Assembly: GCA_023139655.1 (NCBI GenBank)
Contig: JAGLNE010000137.1
Span: forward strand, 1-5,990
Length of the DNA: 5,990 nt
Direction: 5' to 3'
From: Candidatus Parcubacteria bacterium
Lineage (GTDB): Bacteria; Patescibacteriota; Patescibacteriia; Patescibacteriales; UBA12075
Shown: positions 1 to 5,257 of the stretch, in pieces
How the letters are laid out: the number at the start of each line of letters is the position of its first letter
Position numbering within the stretch: the first letter of the stretch is position 1
Program-made: the position numbers and the translations under genes
Notes under the pieces: model-generated
Database searches by the model: none
What the model was told of the DNA's origin: nothing
Seen by the model: only the letters and a program-made list of their open reading frames with translations

Positions 1-178
1 CATTTTTTAAACGATTTTTAAGTGTTGTCCAATATGTTTTTGATTTTTTATAATCTCTCTGATCGGTCAAAACAGCAATAATATCTATAATGGAAAAATA
101 CCATTTTTCTTTGCTTTTATCCCAGGCACGGCGAACTGGCTGATCTTCAAAAATAACAATTGATTTATTGTCCCCCAT
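1..178 (-). CDS. Bro-N/phage-antirepressor-like protein, N-terminal part (runs off window)
   Basis: Partial gene; 59 codons are visible from an ATG at 178-176, and the 3' end lies beyond base 1. The translation begins MGDNKSIVIFEDQPVRRAWD and continues with a WYFSIIDIIAVLTD segment and a YWTTLKNRLKN segment. This IVIFE-x-x-x-VRR-x-W, W-x-FSI-x-DI-x-x-x-LT and YW-x-x-LK-x-R pattern is the hallmark of the Bro-N-like/prophage-antirepressor family often found inside type I restriction-modification loci. Bro-N domains are thought to bind DNA; the role of the stand-alone versions next to hsd genes is not established. It starts only 5 bases after the stop of the hsdM fragment, so the two were probably co-transcribed. 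There is no clear Shine-Dalgarno; the start context is AAAATATATG. Family recognition is from memory of the motif pattern. Confidence 0.75.
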   Translation of the reverse strand, partial: MGDNKSIVIFEDQPVRRAWDKSKEKWYFSIIDIIAVLTDQRDYKKSKTYWTTLKNRLKN

Positions 179-183
179 ATATT

Positions 184-354
184 TTATTTAATATTTAATT
201 TCTTCAAATAACCCGCCATTTCCTTTTCTAGCTTAACCAACTCAGGCTCAATCTTTTTAAGCTCTTTTAAATTTACGCTAATATCAATCTCCTTTTCTTC
301 CTCAAACGTATCCACATAGCGGATAATATTTAAATCCTGGATCTCCAGAATCAT
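184..354 (-). pseudogene. hsdM: C-terminal remnant of type I restriction methyltransferase subunit (HsdM)
   Basis: The frame ending in TAA at 186-184 encodes LNIIRYVDTFEEEKEIDI followed by a charged helix ending GYLKKLNIK. The string NI-x-RYVDTFEEEE-x-IDI followed by a helix with KEL...LEKE...YLKKL is the characteristic C-terminal tail of HsdM, the N6-adenine methyltransferase subunit of type I restriction-modification enzymes, normally about 500 residues. Only about the last 50 residues are present; the catalytic NPPY/SAM domain is absent. In frame, an ATG at 354-352 would give a 56-residue peptide, and a TAG lies just upstream at 363-361. Recognisable HsdM similarity begins near base 333, where the sequence also reads as DUF3800 in another frame. 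The fragment is therefore almost certainly a remnant left by a deletion. The methyltransferase cannot function from this copy. Confidence 0.75.
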
Positions 355-370
355 CAATAAACACTAACAT
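302..370 (-). pseudogene. 5' remnant of a DUF3800-family gene
   Basis: An ATG at 370-368 opens a frame reading MLVFIDDSGDPGFKYYP, which stops at TGA 304-302 after 22 codons. M-x-VFIDDSGDPGFK is the conserved start of DUF3800 proteins, a family of unknown function with an RNase H-like fold proposed and a conserved N-terminal DESGD/DDSGD acidic motif. These genes are frequent in defence and mobile regions and are usually more than 200 codons long. Here the similarity ends after GFK, at about base 329, exactly where the hsdM frame takes over in another phase. The native DUF3800 start context (AAAGTATATG) is preserved, so a short peptide could still be translated. The piece is too short for a database-independent proof, but the motif is very specific. 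Confidence 0.6.
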
Positions 371-436
371 ATACTTTTATGTTCTCTATTAGTAACAATT
401 AAAGGCAGTTATTATTTATAATTATATTTTAAAAAT

Positions 437-504
437 TAATCTATATTACCCGCCCAAGGCGGATCAGCCTTTATTTAAATTAATGTTGCTGATAATCTAT
501 ATTA
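437..504. repeat. 12-bp direct repeat flanking a short GC-rich inverted repeat
   Basis: TAATCTATATTA occurs at 437-448 and again at 493-504, 56 bases apart. Between them lies CCGCC-CAA-GGCGG (450-462), a perfect 5-bp inverted repeat with a 3-base loop. No run of T follows on either strand, so it is not a good intrinsic terminator. The surrounding gene-free stretch 371-510 is otherwise AT-rich and shows nothing else I can support. In such AT-rich DNA the direct repeat could be chance. Confidence 0.4.
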
Positions 505-510
505 AATTAA

Positions 511-858
511 TCATAACTTATTATATTTATCCGCCCTCCCTTTAGCTTTATCAATTGGATATTTCTTTTCAGTTTTTTCCATTTTTTCCAGTGATGCTTT
601 ATAAATATCAATATCCAGGTCATTACACATCAAAAGCACCCAACATAAAACATCTGCCAACTCATCTCCAATTTCCGCCTTATGCGTTTTAATATATTCC
701 TCCACATCTTCCCGCGTTTTCCATTGAAAATGCTCCAAGACCTCAGCCGCTTCAAGAACTAAAGACAGAGCCATATCCTTGGGAGTATGAAATTGTTTCC
801 AGTCCCGCTCGTCACGCAACTCAACTATTCTTTTTGTTATCTCTTTTATATCTGACAT
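511..858 (-). CDS. MazG-like nucleotide pyrophosphohydrolase (dCTPase/RS21-C6 type)
   Basis: 115 residues from ATG 858-856 to a TAA at 513-511. The all-alpha MazG-like fold hydrolyses nucleoside triphosphates to monophosphate and pyrophosphate in the cytoplasm, and is usually regarded as a pool-cleaning enzyme. The metal-binding signature is visible: E36-x-x-E39 in LVLEAAEVLEHFQW, and E66-x-x-D69 in EIGDELADVL. The RDWKQFHTPKDMALSL segment (17-33) matches the nucleotide-contacting front of the DCTPP1/RS21-C6 group. The length fits the single-domain members, not the two-domain MazG. Its exact substrate cannot be read from sequence; dCTP and modified pyrimidine nucleotides are the family's common substrates. 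There is no Shine-Dalgarno upstream. It lies between a small membrane-protein gene and the restriction remnants, 45 bases after the upstream gene. Confidence 0.9.
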   Translation of the reverse strand: MSDIKEITKRIVELRDERDWKQFHTPKDMALSLVLEAAEVLEHFQWKTREDVEEYIKTHKAEIGDELADVLCWVLLMCNDLDIDIYKASLEKMEKTEKKYPIDKAKGRADKYNKL

Positions 859-878
859 AAATCTGTTATCTTTGTCAT

Positions 879-905
879 AGTTTTTTTCTGAGAAAGGAAA
901 AAACT
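879..905. repeat. A/T inverted repeat between the membrane-protein and MazG-like genes
   Basis: AGTTTTTT at 879-886 is the exact reverse complement of AAAAAACT at 898-905, with an 11-base spacer. It overlaps the TAG stop (906-904) of the upstream minus-strand gene. It is an all-A/T stem apart from one pair and has no following T run, so it is at best a weak terminator or processing hairpin. Confidence 0.3.
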
Positions 906-1278
906 AATTATTTACTATTTTATAAAAATCACTTTCTTCAATATAAACACAAAACTTCGGACTAATCTGTGTCTTAGGTTCAACATTGGATTCATTATTA
1001 ATAATATCATCGTAAACACCTGGCTTGGTTGTTTGAAAAGCCTCTAAAACTTTTCCGTTCTCATCATAAATATAGAAAAATTTTATATTTTTATCGGCAA
1101 AACTTTTAACATAGACAATATTATAATCCAAATCTTTACACTTCCTATAATACCATTCACCCAAAACAATTTTTTTCTCATTCTGCTCAAACGTAAACAT
1201 ATAATATACCGAATACGAACCGACTACTACAAGTATCACTAAGAAAATAAAGATTAGTATTTTTTTATTTATAGACAT
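904..1278 (-). CDS. Small single-pass membrane protein, unknown function
   Basis: 124 residues if translated from ATG 1278-1276. A longer reading from a GTG at 1341 would begin inside the terminator hairpin of the upstream gene and is unlikely. Residues 1-6 are short and basic (MSINKK) and are followed by a strongly hydrophobic helix of about 20 residues (7-27, ILIFIFLVILVVVG...), then an aromatic YYMFTF stretch. This fits an uncleaved N-terminal anchor or a signal sequence, with about 95 residues outside the membrane. The outer part has two cysteines (C47 and C110), which could form a disulphide, and shows no motif I recognise. The start context AAATATATG matches its neighbours, and an AGAGGA sequence lies too far upstream (18 bases) to be a convincing ribosome site. 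I do not recognise the family and assign no function. Confidence 0.65.
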   Translation of the reverse strand: MSINKKILIFIFLVILVVVGSYSVYYMFTFEQNEKKIVLGEWYYRKCKDLDYNIVYVKSFADKNIKFFYIYDENGKVLEAFQTTKPGVYDDIINNESNVEPKTQISPKFCVYIEESDFYKIVNN

Positions 1279-1333
1279 ATATTTATTGACTTTTAATCCT
1301 CTATATGCTAAATTAGTTATAGAATCACGATGT

Positions 1334-1374
1334 AAAAACACCTCTTAAGGTTTTGTCCTTAAGCGGTGTTTTTT
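1334..1374. terminator. Bidirectional intrinsic terminator containing the NYN gene's stop codon
   Basis: AACACC-T-CTTAAGG (1337-1350) pairs with CCTTAAG-C-GGTGTT (1357-1370) around the loop TTTTGT, giving 13 pairs with one internal mismatch. Poly-A (1334-1338) on the left and poly-T (1369-1374) on the right make it work on either strand. Read on the minus strand it ends the NYN transcript; that gene's TAA (1361-1359) lies inside the first stem arm. Confidence 0.8.
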
Positions 1375-1868
1375 CGTTTATACTCAAGTTTTCTTTTTAA
1401 ATTATCCATAAAAACTATTTTTTCTTTAGCTTTTTTCTTAAGCAATATCGAACACTTTTGACTATTTGGGCTTATAACCATTTTCAATTTACTTCTCTTA
1501 TATAAATACTCTACCAAACAATAAAAATCTCCGTCACTAGTCACAATCACCACCTGGTCAAATTCCTTGTTCATATAATCTCTCATTGTTTGTAATACTA
1601 AATCAGCATCCACATTACCTTTTACAACTCCATCTTTATTTATAAGTATTGGTTTAAAAATCAAAACATACCCATATTCTTGGAGTCGCTGATACATAAC
1701 TTGGTTTTCAGGAATGTAACCAATAAAAAGATAGGCTTTCTTTACCTGATACTTATCTCTTAGATAAATTCTAAACTTACGAAAACCCAGTTCCCAGCCC
1801 AATTCTTTAATACCAAGATTGAGATTCTGGCTATCAATGTAGGCAAAATTGTTTTGTTTCTTTTTCAT
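1359..1868 (-). CDS. NYN-domain protein, LabA/DUF88 family (putative ribonuclease)
   Basis: 169 residues from ATG 1868-1866; a TTG at 1910 would add 14 unrelated hydrophobic residues and is not preferred. NYN domains have a PIN-like fold and act as metal-dependent nucleases, mostly on RNA. The acidic and polar positions expected for this fold are present: D12 and N15 in YIDSQNL, D87 and D89 in GNVDADLVL, and D112-G-D114 in VTSDGDFYCLVEY. The stretches RKFRIYLRDKY, AYLFIGYIP and KGNVDADLVL, and the tail IVFMDNLKRKLEYK, agree well with small LabA-like proteins common in candidate phyla. The length fits a single-domain member without an extra C-terminal domain. The last codons and the stop form part of a terminator hairpin, so the transcript ends right at the coding end. 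The start context is AACTATATG, without a Shine-Dalgarno. The target RNA is unknown. Confidence 0.85.
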   Translation of the reverse strand: MKKKQNNFAYIDSQNLNLGIKELGWELGFRKFRIYLRDKYQVKKAYLFIGYIPENQVMYQRLQEYGYVLIFKPILINKDGVVKGNVDADLVLQTMRDYMNKEFDQVVIVTSDGDFYCLVEYLYKRSKLKMVISPNSQKCSILLKKKAKEKIVFMDNLKRKLEYKRKNTA

Positions 1869-1937
1869 ATAGTTAAATAGAAAAACTATTCCAGTGGAAA
1901 GGAAAACCAAAAAAATTAAATTTTTAAAAAATTAAAC

Positions 1938-2471
1938 CTATACTAAATTTTTATTTTTATTAAGCATGTTACACCCCACTATCGGCAGGCTTTCAATCTT
2001 TGACTCCCCGATGGCAAAATGCATTTTTTTAATTGAATAATCTTTTTCCTCATTCATTAAAGCTAAAGCGCAAGCACGATGCATACCTTCTATAACATAA
2101 AACTCATCTTTATGACGCAAGCAAATAATAATGTTGTTTTTAGGAAAATTATCTTTCATTGCTTGAATCCCTTGGTGCTCCCTGATCTCCGGCATCTTGA
2201 CCAGCTCACTAATTTTCCTCGCCTTTTCATTATCATAGTACTTTTCAACCCAAGTCCTAAAAGGGCCGCCATAAAAATCCGCAATCACTTTAGCTGGCTT
2301 GGTTATCTCATAATATCCCCAAGATGCTGTTTTGCAACCCAAAGGTTGCGCGTAGCTTTGTAGGCGCCACTCCGCCCAGGAGGGAAAGCCCCGTTTCTTG
2401 GCTACGTTTTTCCAACTCTCACTACTGCCCTCATTATCATGCCAAAACTTAAAAACCTCCTCCCAGGACAA
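1938..2471 (-). CDS. Uncharacterised protein with EGMHR motif (ParB/sulfiredoxin-like); last gene of the glnA operon
   Basis: Ends at TAG 1940-1938. The start is uncertain. The frame is open back to a TTG at 2564, deep inside the upstream gene. The first in-frame TTG after that gene's stop is 2471-2469 (used here, 177 residues). An ATT at 2489-2487, one base past the upstream stop, would give (M)KKIKSLSWEEVFKFW and looks like a natural N-terminus. The protein has a Trp-rich N-terminal half (SWEEVFKFWHD, FPSWAEWRLQ), a GGPFRTWVEKYYD segment, and the segment FYVIEGMHRACALALM, residues 125-140 counted from the TTG. EG-x-HR followed by a small-residue helix resembles the motif of the ParB/sulfiredoxin superfamily, which includes free-serine kinases as well as nucleases. 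I recall similar hypothetical proteins from candidate phyla but know of no function. It follows the TIM-barrel gene by 19 bases and is probably translationally coupled. Confidence 0.7.
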   Translation of the reverse strand: MSWEEVFKFWHDNEGSSESWKNVAKKRGFPSWAEWRLQSYAQPLGCKTASWGYYEITKPAKVIADFYGGPFRTWVEKYYDNEKARKISELVKMPEIREHQGIQAMKDNFPKNNIIICLRHKDEFYVIEGMHRACALALMNEEKDYSIKKMHFAIGESKIESLPIVGCNMLNKNKNLV

Positions 2472-2490
2472 TGATTTTATTTTTTTAATA

Positions 2491-3174
2491 TTAATCAGAA
2501 TTAAGAAGTTTAATAATTTGTTTTTTAAATTCAAGCTGCTCTTTGATCGAATTATAGACCTCAAGCGCGATTACCTTGCCAAAAACAAAATCGGGTAAAG
2601 TTTTTAAATACTCAAAATCTTTTATGCTTTTCGGATCATGCAAATCTCTGTTTTTGCTTTTGGAATAACCGGACAAATGATTGCAGGCAAAAATATCTTT
2701 ATTATTCCTCCTTTGAATAACATATTCAAATTCTTTGGTCCATTTTTCCTGCGCCACTTTAAAATGCGCCAAATCAACACAAAAACCGCCGATCTTTTCA
2801 ACTTTCACATTTTGGGGGACATAATCGTCAAAGTTAAATTCCAGAAAAAGATTTTGGTAATGTCCGTGCCATTTTTCAAGTATCCCAAAGCTGTCTTCGT
2901 GAATGGTCAAATATTGGCTCTTATACCTATCGCGCAAAAACTCAAGCTCTTCCCGGCTCATATCATTCTTCAAATGAATCAAAGGTACGTTCTTAACCGA
3001 AGAATCTTCCAAGGCTTCATAAATCAGCTGCCGCTGTTTTCTCGAAAAATTCTCCAGGATCAGGGCGATTGTATCCAGCCCCAAATTATTGATCTCATTT
3101 AATTTGCTTTGCCAATCTTTATCCTCGATTCCGGTAAGGCTTAAACAAATTCTTTGCTCCAGATTTTTTTTCAT
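2491..3174 (-). CDS. Short xylose-isomerase-like TIM barrel protein
   Basis: 227 residues from ATG 3174-3172 to TAA 2493-2491. It has the alternating beta-alpha pattern of the AP-endonuclease-2/sugar-phosphate isomerase-epimerase superfamily: LDTIALIL, NVPLIHLKND, YLTIHEDS, NLFLEFNFDD, GGFCVDLAHF, IFACNHLSGY and KVIALEVY read as successive strands. A plausible metal site is E112 (LFLEFNF), D134 (CVDLAH), H166 (CNHLSG) and E205 (ALEVYN). Their spacings of 22, 32 and 39 residues resemble the Glu-Asp-His-Glu set of tagatose 3-epimerase-type enzymes, and D134-x-x-H137 matches the D-x-x-H pair seen there. At 227 residues it is shorter than the usual 260-290, so a helix or strand may be reduced. 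The substrate is unknown; a sugar, sugar-phosphate or small acid isomerase or lyase fits the fold. It starts 10 bases after the preceding gene, with no Shine-Dalgarno. Confidence 0.75.
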   Translation of the reverse strand: MKKNLEQRICLSLTGIEDKDWQSKLNEINNLGLDTIALILENFSRKQRQLIYEALEDSSVKNVPLIHLKNDMSREELEFLRDRYKSQYLTIHEDSFGILEKWHGHYQNLFLEFNFDDYVPQNVKVEKIGGFCVDLAHFKVAQEKWTKEFEYVIQRRNNKDIFACNHLSGYSKSKNRDLHDPKSIKDFEYLKTLPDFVFGKVIALEVYNSIKEQLEFKKQIIKLLNSD

Positions 3175-3184
3175 ATTTATAAAA

Positions 3185-3811
3185 CTAACTCATAATACAA
3201 TTAACTCTGTCGTATAATTCACCCATATTCTTTTCCTGCCGGGCGCAAAGCTGGGCGGTTTTCGGAGCCTGCCAGTTTATCACGTACTTCAGCCAATTAA
3301 CATTTTTTTCGGTGGAAAGATGTCCGCCGAAAAAATTAAAAATATCGGCCTCGTCTATGTGCCCGTTGTTATTACGTTCAATTAACAGGTGGGGAATAGT
3401 ATCAAGATGCTTCCGCCCGGACGCCATATAAGCCAGCGTCGAATGGTGGCCATCGAACAGAAACAGCTTATTTTTTTTGGTTTTAAAAAGTTTGACATTG
3501 GGCATGCCGGACCGGGCCAGCATATCCCGGCCCCGGCCAATTGACTTGATCATCCGCTTTATTTGCTTGATATCGCGGACGCCTTCCTTATTATGAATAT
3601 TCAAAACCGATCTCAAGCTCACCCTTTTTTTAACAAGATGTCTGGTCAGTTGACTTTTAATTTCCGGGAACATCCTGTCCTCAAACCAGCTAACCGCTCC
3701 ATATATGGCATTGGTTTCTTTTGTGATCTTGAGCCGGGCAATAACGGCATTTTCTGTTGCCGGCCCGGGTCGCGCCGATGGGTAGCTTAATTTTATAATA
3801 TAGCGCTCCAT
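3185..3811 (-). CDS. ParB/sulfiredoxin-fold-like protein with DGHH motif, glnA-linked
   Basis: 208 residues from ATG 3811-3809 to TAG 3187-3185. The clearest motif is KLFLFDGHHSTLAYMASG (115-132), with D120-G-H-H123 followed by a small-residue helix. This D-G-H-H/R turn is shared by ParB-like domains and by the SerK/SbnI free-serine kinases of the same fold. Upstream, LRSVLNIHNKEGVRDIKQIKRMIKSI (66-91) reads as the strand and helix that normally precede it, and PNVKLFK (104-110) as the next strand. The C-terminal part (YVINWQAPKTAQLCARQEKNMGELYDRV) is well ordered but not known to me. There is no helix-turn-helix or partition-type CTP-binding arrangement, so a chromosome-partition role is unlikely. 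It sits 21 bases behind glnA and shares its higher G+C. A small-molecule kinase or ATP-using role is an inference; the family is recalled only as hypothetical. Confidence 0.7.
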   Translation of the reverse strand: MERYIIKLSYPSARPGPATENAVIARLKITKETNAIYGAVSWFEDRMFPEIKSQLTRHLVKKRVSLRSVLNIHNKEGVRDIKQIKRMIKSIGRGRDMLARSGMPNVKLFKTKKNKLFLFDGHHSTLAYMASGRKHLDTIPHLLIERNNNGHIDEADIFNFFGGHLSTEKNVNWLKYVINWQAPKTAQLCARQEKNMGELYDRVNCIMS

Positions 3812-3832
3812 ATATCTAAACCGATTATATTT

Positions 3833-5164
3833 TTAATACTTTTCCAAATACTGTTTTAGCTCCCAGTCCGTTACTTGCCGGGCATAATCCCGCCATTCTT
3901 GTTTCTTGGCCGTTAAAAACCGCTCATAAGTATGCTGACCCAAGGCCTCTTGAACTAAGCGGTCCTCTTTCAGCTCTTTTAAAGCGTCCCGCAAGGACTC
4001 GGGCAAGGTGTCAATTTTTTTGTCCAACAGCTCTTGGCTGCTAAGGCCATACACATCCTCTTCCACTGGGGCGGGCGCTTTTAAATTATTCTTGATGCCG
4101 TCCAGACCGGCTTTCAGCATCACGGCAAAAGCCAAATAAATATTACAGCTGGGATCCGGGTTCCGCAGCTCGATCCGCGTAGCCTGGATCTTCCCGCTTG
4201 AGGCCCTGGGCACTCTGATCAAGGCCGAACGGTTGATCCGCGCCCAGCTGATATAGACAGGGGCTTCGTAGCCGGGTACCAAACGCTTATATGAATTCAC
4301 AGTCGGCGACAAAATAGCCGACATACCCTTAACGTGCCCCAATTGGCCGGCAATAAAATTATAGGCGATCGGTGACAAATTATATTTATCTTTCTCGTTA
4401 AAAAATAAATTTTTCCCGGTTTTTTTATCCGTTAAGCTTTGATGGACATGCATACCGCTGCCGTTAATTCCGCCGATCGGTTTGGGCATAAAAGTCGCGT
4501 GTAAATCATGCTTCTGGGCCACGGCTTTTATCGCCACCCGCATGGTAGCGGTTTTGTCTGCCGAAGCCAGGGCGTCGCTGTAGCGAAAACATATTTCATG
4601 CTGGCCCAGCGCCACTTCGTGGTGGGTGGCCTCCACCTCAATACCCATTTTTTCTAGGGTTACGGTCATATCGCGCCGCACTGCGTAGGCCTGGTCAGTG
4701 GTCATATCAAAATAATTGCCATGGTCGTGGGGCAGGGGCTGTATCTTTTCATCCAGACGAAAAAGAAAAAATTCCAACTCCGGGCCGGTCATATATTTAT
4801 AGCCCATTTTTTCGGCTTCCTGCAATACTCTTTTTAGAATATTCCGCGGGCCCCCGGAAAACGGTGTGCCATCCGGGTCATAAACATCGCAAATAAAACG
4901 GGCGGTATTGCCGTCTTCGGATTCCAGCCAGGGCAGAACCGCATAAGTGTCCAAATCCGGCTTTAAAAACATGTCGCTTTCCGCGATCCGGGCAAAGCCC
5001 TCAATAGATGAGCCGTCTATCCAGGTGCCGTACTCAAGCGCCGATTCAAGCTTGGCCGCGGGAATTGTCAGGCTTTTGGCAGTGCCGTAAATATCACTAA
5101 ACTGGAGCAGAATAAATTTCACCTTATCCTCCTCCATTTGCTTTATAATCTGTTTAATCTCCAT
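3833..5164 (-). CDS. glnA: Glutamine synthetase type I-alpha
   Basis: 443 residues from ATG 5164-5162 to TAA 3835-3833. It makes glutamine from glutamate, ammonia and ATP in the cytoplasm as a dodecamer. The N-terminal beta-grasp domain holds D50-GSSIEGF. In the catalytic domain I see E129-L-E131 (GPELEFFLF), E183 and E190 (HHEVALGQHEI), N234-GSGMH239, R294 and E300 (KRLVPGYEAP), R312 and R317 (NRSALIRVP), and R330, E332 and R334 (TRIELR). These match the metal, ammonium, glutamate and ATP ligands of the Salmonella enzyme. The length and one-residue-shorter HHEV loop put it in the GSI-alpha group, close in pattern to Bacillus subtilis GlnA. That group lacks the ~25-residue insertion of adenylylated GSI-beta enzymes. 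R59 corresponds to B. subtilis Arg62, linked to feedback inhibition. L186 replaces the proline of HHEVAPGQHE. It is first in a four-gene operon and is notably G+C-rich. Confidence 0.97.
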   Translation of the reverse strand: MEIKQIIKQMEEDKVKFILLQFSDIYGTAKSLTIPAAKLESALEYGTWIDGSSIEGFARIAESDMFLKPDLDTYAVLPWLESEDGNTARFICDVYDPDGTPFSGGPRNILKRVLQEAEKMGYKYMTGPELEFFLFRLDEKIQPLPHDHGNYFDMTTDQAYAVRRDMTVTLEKMGIEVEATHHEVALGQHEICFRYSDALASADKTATMRVAIKAVAQKHDLHATFMPKPIGGINGSGMHVHQSLTDKKTGKNLFFNEKDKYNLSPIAYNFIAGQLGHVKGMSAILSPTVNSYKRLVPGYEAPVYISWARINRSALIRVPRASSGKIQATRIELRNPDPSCNIYLAFAVMLKAGLDGIKNNLKAPAPVEEDVYGLSSQELLDKKIDTLPESLRDALKELKEDRLVQEALGQHTYERFLTAKKQEWRDYARQVTDWELKQYLEKY

Positions 5165-5198
5165 ATATTTACGTTATTTTATTACCTATTTCAAACTT

Positions 5199-5227
5199 AA
5201 TGTACCATTCTAAGTCTAATTTTGCAA
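5199..5227 (-). promoter_or_regulatory. Sigma-70-like promoter of the glnA operon
   Basis: Read on the minus strand: -35 TTGCAA (5227-5222), a 17-base spacer, and -10 TACATT (5204-5199) preceded by TGG, an extended -10 element. Each hexamer matches the consensus at four of six positions. Transcription would begin near 5192, leaving a leader of about 28 bases before the ATG at 5164. No GlnR- or NtrC-type operator is obvious. Confidence 0.6.
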
Positions 5228-5239
5228 GAAATCCGTTAC

Positions 5240-5257
5240 TTTTTGTCGAAACAAAAA
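5240..5257. repeat. Inverted repeat in the divergent intergenic region
   Basis: TTTTTGT (5240-5246) and ACAAAAA (5251-5257) are perfect reverse complements around a CGAA spacer, 18 bases in all. It lies between the two divergent promoters and overlaps the T run of the neighbouring hairpin. It could be a repressor site or a cruciform-prone A/T palindrome. Confidence 0.4.

Noticed and set aside
450..462. CCGCC/GGCGG hairpin as terminator of the MazG-like gene
   Set aside because: Five pairs only and no T run on either strand.
1279..1341. N-terminal extension of the small membrane protein from a GTG at 1341
   Set aside because: The GTG lies in the terminator of the upstream gene, and the ATG at 1278 directly precedes a normal basic-then-hydrophobic anchor with the local start context.
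1869..1910. TTG start adding 14 residues to the NYN protein
   Set aside because: The added residues are hydrophobic and unlike the family, which begins shortly before YIDSQN; the ATG at 1868 has the usual TATATG context.
1914..1936. A/T-only near-palindrome after the EGMHR gene, considered as operon terminator
   Set aside because: The stem is pure A/T with a mismatch, which is expected often in such AT-rich spacer DNA.
2079..3102. Open frames on the plus strand at 2079-2363, 2398-2598 and 2638-3102
   Set aside because: They run antisense to the TIM-barrel and EGMHR genes, lack ribosome sites and recognisable motifs, and are shadows of the real minus-strand genes.
3563..3790. Plus-strand open frame of 75 codons
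   Set aside because: Antisense to the well-supported DGHH gene; no promoter, ribosome site or motif of its own.
3185..3811. Chromosome-partition ParB
   Set aside because: No DNA-binding helix-turn-helix, no partner parA nearby, and only the superfamily-level DGHH motif is present.
3833..5164. Gamma-glutamylpolyamine synthetase or Pup ligase instead of glutamine synthetase
   Set aside because: All canonical GSI ligands and the IDGSSIEGF, NGSGMH and KRLVPGYEAP blocks are present, and the length fits GSI-alpha.
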